A DNA stretch of 43,996 bases from an uncultured Desulfuromonadales bacterium (GTDB lineage: Bacteria; Desulfobacterota; Desulfuromonadia; Desulfuromonadales; Geopsychrobacteraceae), in contig CALZHQ010000053.1 of NCBI GenBank assembly GCA_945787295.1, forward strand, positions 1 through 43,996, read 5' to 3'. Below the pieces are notes generated by a model. It saw only the letters and a list, made by a program, of their open reading frames with translations. It was not told the origin of the DNA and searched no databases. How positions within the stretch are numbered: position 1 is the stretch's first letter; the number at the start of each line of letters is the position of its first letter. The translations under genes and the position numbers were made by a program. This document shows positions 7,642-15,023 of this stretch, piece after piece.

Positions 7642-9593
7642 TGACCAGCCCGTTTCACTCCAGCTTCCGCTCGATTCGCGGCAAACTGACCCTGGCAGCG
7701 GTGATCCCACTGGTGGTGATCCTGCTGCTGGTCGCGCTGGCGGCGACCTACCTGATCAACGCCTCGATCGTCAACCAGACCCAGAAACAGATCCGTAACG
7801 ATCTGAATGCTGCCCGCATCCTGCTCAACCAGGAACAGCAGCGGGTGCGTGAACTGGTCCGCCTCACCGCCCGCTCGGCGGCCCTCCCAACGGCCCTGGA
7901 GGGCGAAGGCCAGCAGCAACTCTCCCTGTTTCTCCATGACCTCAAAGAGCGTGAGCAGCTCGATATCCTCAACCTGGCCGACCTCGACGGAAAACCCTTG
8001 CAGGACACCGATCCCGGCCCAAAATCCAGGCTGGCATTTGTCCGAACCGCCCTGCAGCAGGGACATTACAGCGGGATTCTGCTGCTGAGCGAGACCGAGT
8101 TGGGCCAGGAAAGCGCCGAGCTGGTCGAACGGGCCAGAATCTACGGTCCACAGCAACCGACGGTTCCGCTGGAACGCAGAGGGATGGCCCTGATTGCCGC
8201 CACCCCGGTGATCGGGGCGACCGGCCAGCCGGTCGGCGTTCTGTATGGCGGCATTCTGCTGAACAACAACCTGGCGCTGATCGATCGGATCAGCGAGCTG
8301 GTCTACAGCCAGGAAAGCTTTGAGGGGACCGATGTCGGCAGTGCCACCATCTTTCTTGGTAAATTGCGGGTCGCCACCACCATCCGCTTAAAAAATGGCA
8401 CCCGTGCCCTCGGCACGCAGGTCTCCCAGGAGGTTGCCGAAGCGGTTCTGCAGCGGGGCGAGTCCTGGCTGGCAAGGGCGCAGGTCGTTGATGAATGGTA
8501 CCTGACCGCTTACGAACCGATTTTAGATGACCAGGGCCGGGCAATCGGCGCGCTCTATGTCGGTATGCTGGAAAAACCGTTCAGTGCCTTGAAGCAGCGC
8601 TCGTTCATGATTCTGTTCGGCCTGCTGATACTCGGTTGCCTGCTCGGCGGCTTGCTCGCGGGATTTCTCGCCCGGCGGCTCTCCCGTCCGGTTCTGGAGC
8701 TGGCCAGTTCGGCGGAAAAGATTGCCGGCGGCGAGCGGGAGATCGCGCTACCGGTTGCCGGGCAGGATGAGATCGGTCACCTGACCGAAGCCTTCGCCGA
8801 TATGACCAGCGCCCTGAAACAGAGCGACGAGGAACTGCAGAGCCTGAATCGACAATTGGAGAAGAAGGTTACCGAGCGGACCGCCCAGCTGGAAGAGAAA
8901 AGCCTGCAGCTGATCAAAACCCAGGAGCAGCTGCTGCGCAGCGAAAAGCTGGCGGCGATCGGTTCGCTGGCTGCAGGTGTCGCCCACGAGATTAATAACC
9001 CGGCGGCGATCATTCGCGGCAATGTCGAAATTCTGCAGATGAGCCTCGCCGAAGATGCTGCCGAACAGGAAGAAACCCGGGAAATCATGAAACAGGTCGA
9101 ACGGGTGTCACTGATCACCCAGAACCTGTTGACCTTTGCCGGACGCCAGGATCTATTCCAGGAACAGGTCGATATCAACCCGCTGCTGACCGATATCCTC
9201 AGTCAGATCAGTCATCAGCAGCCGCTCAACAAGGTACAGCTGAGCAAGAATTTTGCGCCATTGCCTACGGTTCCCGGTGACCAGGAACGACTCAGGCAGG
9301 TGTTTACCAACATAATTATCAACGCCCTGCAGGCGATGGAAGGCTGCGGTCGCTTGACCCTGGCAACGGAAACCGACCAGGACTCGGTGCGGATCACCAT
9401 CAGCGATGATGGACCGGGAATTGCGGACAGCGTGCGGGAGAAGATCTTCAACCCCTTCTTTACCACCAAACAACGAGGGACCGGTCTGGGGCTCTCGGTG
9501 TCATACGGCATTATCCAGGCGCACGGCGGAAGCCTCGAACTGGCTGCCGCCCGGACCTCTGGCGCCAGCTTCATCGTCAGCCTACCGCTCTGA
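7641..9593 (+). CDS. Membrane sensor histidine kinase (Cache-like/HAMP/HisKA/HATPase)
   Basis: The sensor kinase partner of the preceding regulator, 650 residues. Order: a membrane segment near residues 18-40, a periplasmic region of about 270 residues that looks like a Cache-type ligand-binding domain (PVIGATGQPVGVLYGG and DDQGRAIGALYVGM repeats), a second membrane segment near 312-335, a HAMP domain, a coiled coil (LNRQLEKKVTERTAQLEEK), then HisKA with the phospho-histidine in AGVAHEINNPAAI (about H449). The ATPase domain shows NIIINALQAM, DDGPGIA and GTGLGLSVSYGI. Its start overlaps the regulator's stop by one base. The signal is unknown; formate or a related small carboxylate is a guess from location. 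It ends 11 nt from the convergent fdhD-mobA gene. Confidence 0.94.
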   Translation: MTSPFHSSFRSIRGKLTLAAVIPLVVILLLVALAATYLINASIVNQTQKQIRNDLNAARILLNQEQQRVRELVRLTARSAALPTALEGEGQQQLSLFLHDLKEREQLDILNLADLDGKPLQDTDPGPKSRLAFVRTALQQGHYSGILLLSETELGQESAELVERARIYGPQQPTVPLERRGMALIAATPVIGATGQPVGVLYGGILLNNNLALIDRISELVYSQESFEGTDVGSATIFLGKLRVATTIRLKNGTRALGTQVSQEVAEAVLQRGESWLARAQVVDEWYLTAYEPILDDQGRAIGALYVGMLEKPFSALKQRSFMILFGLLILGCLLGGLLAGFLARRLSRPVLELASSAEKIAGGEREIALPVAGQDEIGHLTEAFADMTSALKQSDEELQSLNRQLEKKVTERTAQLEEKSLQLIKTQEQLLRSEKLAAIGSLAAGVAHEINNPAAIIRGNVEILQMSLAEDAAEQEETREIMKQVERVSLITQNLLTFAGRQDLFQEQVDINPLLTDILSQISHQQPLNKVQLSKNFAPLPTVPGDQERLRQVFTNIIINALQAMEGCGRLTLATETDQDSVRITISDDGPGIADSVREKIFNPFFTTKQRGTGLGLSVSYGIIQAHGGSLELAAARTSGASFIVSLPL

Positions 9594-9604
9594 ATTATTA
9601 AGAG

Positions 9605-11014
9605 TTAGGCCTGGTGCTGCTGCGAGGGTTCGGTCGCTAAGCTCTCTGCGGGCTGCTTGCCGCGCAGCTGAAAATATTCTTCCGGAGTATTGATATTGCG
9701 GAAGCTGCGCTCCTGCGGATCGATCTGCCGTAACTCGCGGGCCGGAATCTCCGCCACCCGAACCTGATCAAAGAAGCTGAGGATCCTTTTGCGACCAGCG
9801 TCGAGCACCTGCTCCATCGCCGGCAGGCAGGATTTGTGATACAGGGCGTGGAGCGGCTCATGGCCACTGCTGCTGACCGGCAAGATCAGGTCGGCCAGCT
9901 CGGCTTGTTCGCAGATGCTCCTGATCAGTTGCGGCGAGACGAAGGGCATGTCGCAACCGGCGACAAAGACTGCCGGGTTGCGGGCATGTTTCAGCCCTGA
10001 ATGAATCCCGGCCAGCGCGCCCTGCGCGGAGTAGATATCGGGAACCTTGCGGCAGTCGATTTCCTTGTACAGCTCGGGAGAATTGGTGACGATGATCACC
10101 TCATCGAACAGCGCCGCCAGCCGGGCGTAGACATGATCGATAAAGCGCGCGCCATGAATCGGCAGCAGTGACTTGTCGCTGCCCATGCGCCGACTTTCCC
10201 CGCCAGCAAGAATCACCCCGCTAACGCCGGAAATCCGCTCCAGAACCGTGGAAATCCGCAGTTGCTGAGGATGACTGTAAATTTCCAGCGATTCGCCGCG
10301 CAGATACCCGATCAGGGTGATGCCGGTCTGCTCGCAGAGAGTGATCGCCTGATCGGTCGGAGAGGTGCGCGAGGCGATCAGGCCGATGCCGAGGCGCGCC
10401 GCCTTGGCGACCATTTCGGTCGACACCCGCCCCGAGGTGACCAGCATCTTGTCCTGCAGCTCCATTCCCCGGAACCAGGCTTCACCAGCAATCCGGTCGA
10501 GGGTATTGTGGCGACCGATATCTTCTGCGAACAGCAGCAACCCCTCTTCGTCACCAACCGCAGCCGAATGAATACCGCCATGGCTGCGGTACTGCTGCGC
10601 CTGTTTGACAAGCTGCCGCATCAACAGCAACAGACTGGCACTGGAATAGCGGCGTTTTCGGCGACGCGACGTGGCAAGCACCTGCTCTGGCAGGTTGAAG
10701 ACGATGCCGGTACCACAACCGGAGGTCAAAGTCGGCTGCAATCGTTCCGGCAGATCGTCTTTTAAGCGCACTTCGGCCAGCCCGAAATCGGCGCAGACTC
10801 CCAGGGTCTGGATAGCGTCGAGAGTTGCGGCAAAACCCTGCAGGCGGCAAAATCCGGCGAGCAGGAAGTTCAGCTGGTGCGGTGAACAGACCAGAGTCGC
10901 CAGCTCACGACCATTGATCCGCAGCCGCAGCGGATATTCTTCGACCACATTGCGCTGCACCGGTTGCAGTCGTCCGTTTTTCAGCTGGTAAACACTCTGG
11001 GTTGTTTCAGCCAT
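9605..11014 (-). CDS. fdhD-mobA: FdhD-MobA fusion: formate dehydrogenase sulfurtransferase plus Moco guanylyltransferase
   Basis: A two-domain cofactor maturation protein of 469 residues. Residues 1 to about 262 are FdhD (ELATLVCSP, QYRSHGGIHSAA, EDIGRHNTLDR). From about 264 it is MobA-like: VILAGGESRRMGSDKSLL is the GTP-binding signature, followed by AGCDMPFVS and NINTPEEY. MobA attaches GMP to molybdopterin and FdhD sulfurates the resulting cofactor, so the fusion joins successive steps. The FdhD loop is SGCGTG, with Cys100 but no second cysteine. The start at 11014 was chosen because 11059 would run into fdhE and a GTGAGG site precedes 11014. It is last in operon 2, 13 nt after fdhE. Confidence 0.93.
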   Translation of the reverse strand: MAETTQSVYQLKNGRLQPVQRNVVEEYPLRLRINGRELATLVCSPHQLNFLLAGFCRLQGFAATLDAIQTLGVCADFGLAEVRLKDDLPERLQPTLTSGCGTGIVFNLPEQVLATSRRRKRRYSSASLLLLMRQLVKQAQQYRSHGGIHSAAVGDEEGLLLFAEDIGRHNTLDRIAGEAWFRGMELQDKMLVTSGRVSTEMVAKAARLGIGLIASRTSPTDQAITLCEQTGITLIGYLRGESLEIYSHPQQLRISTVLERISGVSGVILAGGESRRMGSDKSLLPIHGARFIDHVYARLAALFDEVIIVTNSPELYKEIDCRKVPDIYSAQGALAGIHSGLKHARNPAVFVAGCDMPFVSPQLIRSICEQAELADLILPVSSSGHEPLHALYHKSCLPAMEQVLDAGRKRILSFFDQVRVAEIPARELRQIDPQERSFRNINTPEEYFQLRGKQPAESLATEPSQQHQA

Positions 11015-11027
11015 CGCCTCACCCTGT

Positions 11028-11885
11028 TCAGTCTTTGAGGGTCCGCTTGCCTTTGGCAAAGCCCTCTTTTTGTGCCAGCAAATCGAGGTGCATGGTGTTC
11101 AGATCCTCGACATCCATCGGCAACCCTTCGCCCAGCTCGCGGCTGTCGACCACCTTGAGATAACAGGAACATTTGCGGCAGATATCGACCCGGTAGCCGA
11201 CGTCCCCTTCGGCAGTGAAATATTCCAGACTGTTACTTTCGTCATTTCCGCAGTAGCTGCATTTCATCCGGCTCAGGCTCCAGCCGGTGGCGCAGATCGA
11301 ACAGTGCAGTTGTTTCATCCCCTCTTCACCCGCCAGTTCGCCCATCGCCGGGGCTGCGCCACAGATTGGACAGTAGCCTTCCTGCCAACCGTCGAACTGC
11401 GGCTGAAGGTTATTTTCCCGCCACTGCTGCAGACCGAAGGCGAGGGCGGTCGAGCAGACATATTCGAGCAGTGCCGGAGGGATCGCCAACTCGCCAGCCG
11501 CCGCTTCAAGCGGAGCACGGTCCTTCTCCAGACAGGCGATCAGCAATGAGTCAAGGGCGACCCGTCCGGCATCCAGGCCGGCAGCGAGCTTTTCGAGTTC
11601 CGCGGCTCCTTCCTGGCCATGCTCGATAAAACTTACGATAAGTGCGCTCACAAAGCGACTGGCCGTTGGCAGGTCGATCTGCAACGCTTCAACAGTCAAC
11701 AGCGGAAATCCGGCCCGAAGACGTGCTTCCCAGTTCTCCAGATCGGGTTCGCAACTGAGCCACTGTTGCTGGTTGGCCTGCAAAAAGGTGCACAAACCGC
11801 TGTAAAAATCGTAAATCTCCGTATATTGAGGGCGCAACTTACGCAAAGCCTCTAGGCGCTGCAGTTTATTCTCAAGAAAATTCAT
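11028..11885 (-). CDS. fdhE: FdhE, formate dehydrogenase maturation protein
   Basis: A cytoplasmic accessory protein of 285 residues needed for active Tat-exported formate dehydrogenase in enterobacteria. The C-terminal half carries the family's four cysteine pairs: CPICG (about 172), CSIC (about 196), CSYCGN (about 210) and CRKC (about 236), which bind a metal such as iron. The N-terminal half is helical and acidic with no recognised motif. AGGAGT lies 5-6 nt before the ATG. It is followed closely by fdhD-mobA and lies 16 nt after the peroxidase gene, so it is within operon 2. Confidence 0.92.
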   Translation of the reverse strand: MNFLENKLQRLEALRKLRPQYTEIYDFYSGLCTFLQANQQQWLSCEPDLENWEARLRAGFPLLTVEALQIDLPTASRFVSALIVSFIEHGQEGAAELEKLAAGLDAGRVALDSLLIACLEKDRAPLEAAAGELAIPPALLEYVCSTALAFGLQQWRENNLQPQFDGWQEGYCPICGAAPAMGELAGEEGMKQLHCSICATGWSLSRMKCSYCGNDESNSLEYFTAEGDVGYRVDICRKCSCYLKVVDSRELGEGLPMDVEDLNTMHLDLLAQKEGFAKGKRTLKD

Positions 11886-11901
11886 CCTTGACTCCTGTCG
11901 A

Positions 11902-12963
11902 TCAGAATCCCGGCGGCCGGGGAGCCCGCACCTGGGAATAGGTTCCGGTTAAACTTTGCAGAAAAGCTTCCAGTGCCTGTTTTTCTGCGTCGGTCAAACC
12001 GAGTGGCCTGAGCAATTTACTTCTGTTCGGATCGCTGCCACCGCCGCGGTTAAAAAATTCGATCACCTCGGCCAGAGTGCCGAGACTGCCGTTATGCATG
12101 TAGGGGGCGGTCTCCTCAACCTGCCGCAATGGTGGCGTGCGAAAAGCGCCCAGATCTTTCTGCCGACGGCTGATGGCATAATAGCCGGGATCCCGGTCCA
12201 TCGGCGGCAGCCCCATCTCACCGAGAAAAAAATTTCGCGTGGTCCGATGCTGCGGATCGTTGACCAGCTGCGGCGGCTCAACGATACCTAGGTTATGATA
12301 CTGTTGATCGGTCAACAGGGAGCCACTGTGGCACTGACCGCAGCCGCCCTTTTCGCCAAAGAAGATCTCTGCGCCCTGCAAAGCCTGCTCCGACAGCGCC
12401 TGCCGTTCTCCAGCAAGAAACCGGTCGAAGGGTGAATCGACCACCCGCAGAGTCTGCTGGAAGGCCGCCAGGGAACCGACAATCCGGTCGAGACTGACGC
12501 CAGCGCCCCAGGCCTTTTCAAATAGCTGCTGATATTCCGGAATCTCTCGCAGTTTAGCGACGAGGAATTGCGGGTTGAGATTCATCTCGAACGAGGAGTG
12601 GATCGGCCCCAGGGCCTGAGCTTCGAGGCTGCGGCTGCGGCCATCCCAGAAAAAGACCTCCAGATAGGCGATGTTGAGCAAGCTGGGCGTGTGCCGCCAA
12701 TGTTTGTTGGTCGGGTAGGCGGCGGAAATCTTCTGCCCATCGGCGAACGCCTCGTCCGGAATATGGCAGACGGCACAGCTGACCGTCCCATCCCCGGAAA
12801 GGCGGCGATCAAAAAACAGCGCCTTGCCCAACTCAACCTTGCCCGGGTCGGGCTGATCCAGAAGCGGCAACGGCGGCAGCTCTGGCCATTGATCGGCGCT
12901 GACCAGGGGGACCGTACCACCGAGCAGGAATAACAGCAAAAATACACCGAAAAGACGGTTCAT
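11902..12963 (-). CDS. Diheme cytochrome c peroxidase / MauG family protein
   Basis: A periplasmic protein of 353 residues with an N-terminal signal peptide (residues 1-23, ending VSA). Two c-heme sites are present: CAVCH at 63-67 and CGQCH at 208-212. The spacing and the blocks LGKALFFDRRLSGDGTVSC and FRTPPLRQVEETAPYMHNG are those of bacterial diheme peroxidases, which reduce hydrogen peroxide to water with electrons from small cytochromes. MauG-like oxidases share the fold, so the substrate is uncertain. Its ATG overlaps the stop of the DsbA-like selenoprotein gene by 4 nt, so the two are probably translated together. A peroxidase in a formate dehydrogenase operon may protect the oxygen-sensitive enzyme; that is inference. 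Confidence 0.9.
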   Translation of the reverse strand: MNRLFGVFLLLFLLGGTVPLVSADQWPELPPLPLLDQPDPGKVELGKALFFDRRLSGDGTVSCAVCHIPDEAFADGQKISAAYPTNKHWRHTPSLLNIAYLEVFFWDGRSRSLEAQALGPIHSSFEMNLNPQFLVAKLREIPEYQQLFEKAWGAGVSLDRIVGSLAAFQQTLRVVDSPFDRFLAGERQALSEQALQGAEIFFGEKGGCGQCHSGSLLTDQQYHNLGIVEPPQLVNDPQHRTTRNFFLGEMGLPPMDRDPGYYAISRRQKDLGAFRTPPLRQVEETAPYMHNGSLGTLAEVIEFFNRGGGSDPNRSKLLRPLGLTDAEKQALEAFLQSLTGTYSQVRAPRPPGF

Positions 12964-13559
12964 TTTGCCACCGCGCCCTGTTCTGCCAACGCCTGATCGA
13001 TCAGCTGGCGGAATTTTTCAATCGGCCGCTCACCGACCAGTAAGCGACCGTTGATAACAAAACTTGGCGTCTGGTAGAGATCAAGCTCGCGGGCCAGCTG
13101 GACATCCTTTTCAACCCGCGGGCGATGCTGTTCATTGTCAAGTTCACGGGTAAAACGGGTCAGATCAAGATTTAACGCCTGCGCATAGCCGAGCAGATCA
13201 TCTCTAGTCAGCTTTTTTTCCTTCATCATCAGGTCGAAATAAGGCCAGAACTTCCCCTGCACCCGGGCAGCCTCAGCGGCCTGGGCCGCCAGGTAGGAAT
13301 AATCCCGGTAGCGGTAGGGATAGTGCTTGATCACCAGGCGGATTTTATCGCCATACTCTTCGAGAACCTGTTCGACGATCGGACCGACCGCCTGACAGTA
13401 AGGTCATTGAAAGTCGATAAATTCGACCATGGTGACCGGTGCATTGCTCGGACCCCGGCTCGGCGCATCGCCGAGCGGAACCTCGACCAGCGGTTTTTCC
13501 GTTGCTGCAACAGGTGTCGCCAGCAAACAAAACAGCAGAGCTATCAGCAGCAGCCGCAT
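12960..13559 (-). CDS. DsbA-like thiol:disulfide oxidoreductase, predicted selenoprotein (U-P-Y-C)
   Basis: A periplasmic thioredoxin-fold protein of 199 residues when the in-frame TGA at 13404-13406 is read as selenocysteine. The start at 13559 has a GGAGGG site 4-5 nt upstream and a signal peptide (MRLLLIALLFCLL...VAA). The active site reads FIDFQ-U-P-Y-C (Sec52, Cys55), where DsbA proteins have CPxC, and the cis-proline loop is TPSFVING. The reading frame continues without break on both sides of the TGA. The RNA after the TGA folds into a SECIS of the same geometry as in both formate dehydrogenases here. It lies between the cytochrome b and peroxidase genes. Its role, perhaps thiol care or peroxide defence in the periplasm, is unknown. 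Confidence 0.87.
13374..13406 (-). promoter_or_regulatory. SECIS element and UGA(Sec) codon of the DsbA-like gene
   Basis: After the TGA (plus 13404-13406) come 11 nt, then arms GGCGGUC and GAUCGUC pairing over 7 bp with two G-U pairs, around the loop GGUCC. Distance, stem length and loop length are identical to the two formate dehydrogenase elements in this window, although the protein sequence encoded is unrelated. Confidence 0.82.
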
Positions 13560-13592
13560 GTGCCCTCCAGAGTCATTAGCCAGGGTTGACTC

Positions 13593-13622
13593 CGCAGCCG
13601 GCAGCAGGAGAGGCCGGCTGCG
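13593..13622 (+). repeat. Intergenic hairpin, REP-like
   Basis: A perfect 10-bp inverted repeat, CGCAGCCGGC / GCCGGCTGCG, encloses AGCAGGAGAG. It lies in the 73-nt gap between fdnI and the DsbA-like gene. There is no T-run, so termination is unlikely. The loop plus right arm resemble the hairpin at 747-779 read on the other strand. It may separate or stabilise parts of the operon mRNA. Confidence 0.5.
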
Positions 13623-13632
13623 AAGGGTTCTG

Positions 13633-14247
13633 CTAATCTCCGCCAACAACTTCCTTGTACCACTTGATGGCATGTTTTTTTGCCCAGAGGACCTTTACCC
13701 GTCCCCACAACATCCCTTCGACAGTCCCGGGATTACCGATGGAACCAAGGTAGATATGGACAATGACCGCCATCATAAAGAGGATGAAAAACAGGCCATG
13801 CAGCATGAAAGAAAACTGGGTCAATCCGCGCTCGAAAGCGATCGGGTTCCAGATCACCAAGCCGGTAAAACCCATGGCCAGGGTGGCGAGGAAGGAAAAT
13901 ATGCCAAAGAGTTTTTGCCCGGCATTGTACTTGCCTTGCGGAAGATGTGGTTTCTTACGGGAAAAATATCCGCCGAGGGCGGCGAACCATTTGCCATCGT
14001 CGCTGTCAAAGCGGCAGACCTCGCGGATATTGCCGAGGAAAAGCAGCACCGAGGAAACGAGAAAGATGACCCCGGCCCACTTGTGAAACAGGATGCCCCG
14101 TTCCGGGCCACCGAAGAAATCAAAATAGTTGAAGAAGGCATGGGCGAACAGACCGAGTCCGGAGAAGAGCAGAATAAAGAAGGAGCCGGCGACGGTCCAA
14201 TGTAGAACCCGTTGCAGGGCATTAAACCGATGGATGTATTGGGTCAT
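13633..14247 (-). CDS. fdnI: Formate dehydrogenase 2 cytochrome b (gamma) subunit
   Basis: The inner-membrane diheme cytochrome b that passes electrons from formate dehydrogenase to menaquinone; 204 residues, close to E. coli FdnI (217). Four membrane segments are visible, near residues 18-38, 52-72, 112-132 and 148-168. Probable heme ligands are the histidines in LQRVLHWTVAG, GILFHKWAG and AVIVHIYLGS. The motif GNPGTVEGMLWG near the C-terminus is typical of the family. It overlaps fdnH2 by 4 nt, and a GGGAGG site precedes it. This is the classical anchor, unlike the HybB-type anchor of operon 1. Confidence 0.94.
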   Translation of the reverse strand: MTQYIHRFNALQRVLHWTVAGSFFILLFSGLGLFAHAFFNYFDFFGGPERGILFHKWAGVIFLVSSVLLFLGNIREVCRFDSDDGKWFAALGGYFSRKKPHLPQGKYNAGQKLFGIFSFLATLAMGFTGLVIWNPIAFERGLTQFSFMLHGLFFILFMMAVIVHIYLGSIGNPGTVEGMLWGRVKVLWAKKHAIKWYKEVVGGD

Positions 14248-15017
14248 GATGATTCACCTCCCTCATCCTGATATTCCTCTTCTTCCAACTGCTCGGGACC
14301 GATGGTCACGTAATGCAGCAGGGTCGCACCGACGGCACCCCAGAAACCCAGGATACCGAGCGGCTTGATGACATCTTTCCAGAGAAAGATCGAGGTCGGA
14401 ATGGTCGGGTTTTCGGCCAGGTTATAGTCCTGCGGCTGATTATCGAGCAGGTACATACTGTTCAGCCCGGCGAGGGCTGTTTCGCCATAAATCTTGCGCC
14501 CGGCCGCCTTGCTGTCGGCGATCAATTTATCCCGATCGCCGAACATGAGAGTGCCGGTCGGACAGGCCTTGACACAGGCCGGCTGCAGCCCGTTGGCAAC
14601 CCGGTCGAAACAGCCGTGGCACTTGGTGACTTTATTGTTGGCGTCGTAACGTGGGACATCGAAGGGGCAGCCGCTCAGGCAGTAATTGCAGCTGATACAT
14701 TTGTCCTGATCGAAGCCGACCAGGCCTTCCTCGGTCCGGTAGAGGGCACCGACCGAGGGGCAGACCTTGATGCACCCGGCTTCGCCGCAATGCATGCAGC
14801 GTTTGTTAAGGAACAACCACTTGAATTCACCGTCCGCTTCGGTTTCAACGAACTCAATCTTGTTGTAGAGGTATGGCGTCAACTGCGGCGGGTTCTCGTA
14901 GGTTCCCCGGTTCACCTCGGCTTCGGCGGGCAGTTTATTCCACTGTTTGCAGGCCACCTGGCAACTTCGGCAGGCGGTGCAGCGACTGGTATCGATCATG
15001 AATGCTTTCCGTGCCAT
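14244..15017 (-). CDS. fdnH: Formate dehydrogenase 2 iron-sulfur (beta) subunit
   Basis: A four-cluster ferredoxin-like subunit of 257 residues linking the catalytic subunit to cytochrome b. Cysteine groups: CTACRSCQVACK near residue 14, CMHCGEAGCIKVCPSVGA near 75, CISCNYCLSGCPFD near 109, and CHGCFDR/ACVKACP near 133-153. A hydrophobic stretch near residues 222-240 (LGILGFWGAVGATLLHYVT) should anchor it. It begins 6 nt after the end of fdnG2, with a GGGGGTGA site, and overlaps fdnI by 4 nt. It is related to the operon 1 protein but clearly diverged and shorter at the C-terminus. Confidence 0.93.
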   Translation of the reverse strand: MARKAFMIDTSRCTACRSCQVACKQWNKLPAEAEVNRGTYENPPQLTPYLYNKIEFVETEADGEFKWLFLNKRCMHCGEAGCIKVCPSVGALYRTEEGLVGFDQDKCISCNYCLSGCPFDVPRYDANNKVTKCHGCFDRVANGLQPACVKACPTGTLMFGDRDKLIADSKAAGRKIYGETALAGLNSMYLLDNQPQDYNLAENPTIPTSIFLWKDVIKPLGILGFWGAVGATLLHYVTIGPEQLEEEEYQDEGGESS

Positions 15018-15023
15018 CGCTTG

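Noticed and set aside
6484..7710. Minus-strand open frame of 408 codons opposite the activator and kinase genes
   Set aside because: Antisense shadow of a well-supported NtrC-family gene.
13404..13406. Simple nonsense mutation in the DsbA-like gene
   Set aside because: The TGA replaces precisely the first active-site cysteine and is followed by a SECIS of the same geometry as both formate dehydrogenases, so selenocysteine is the better reading.
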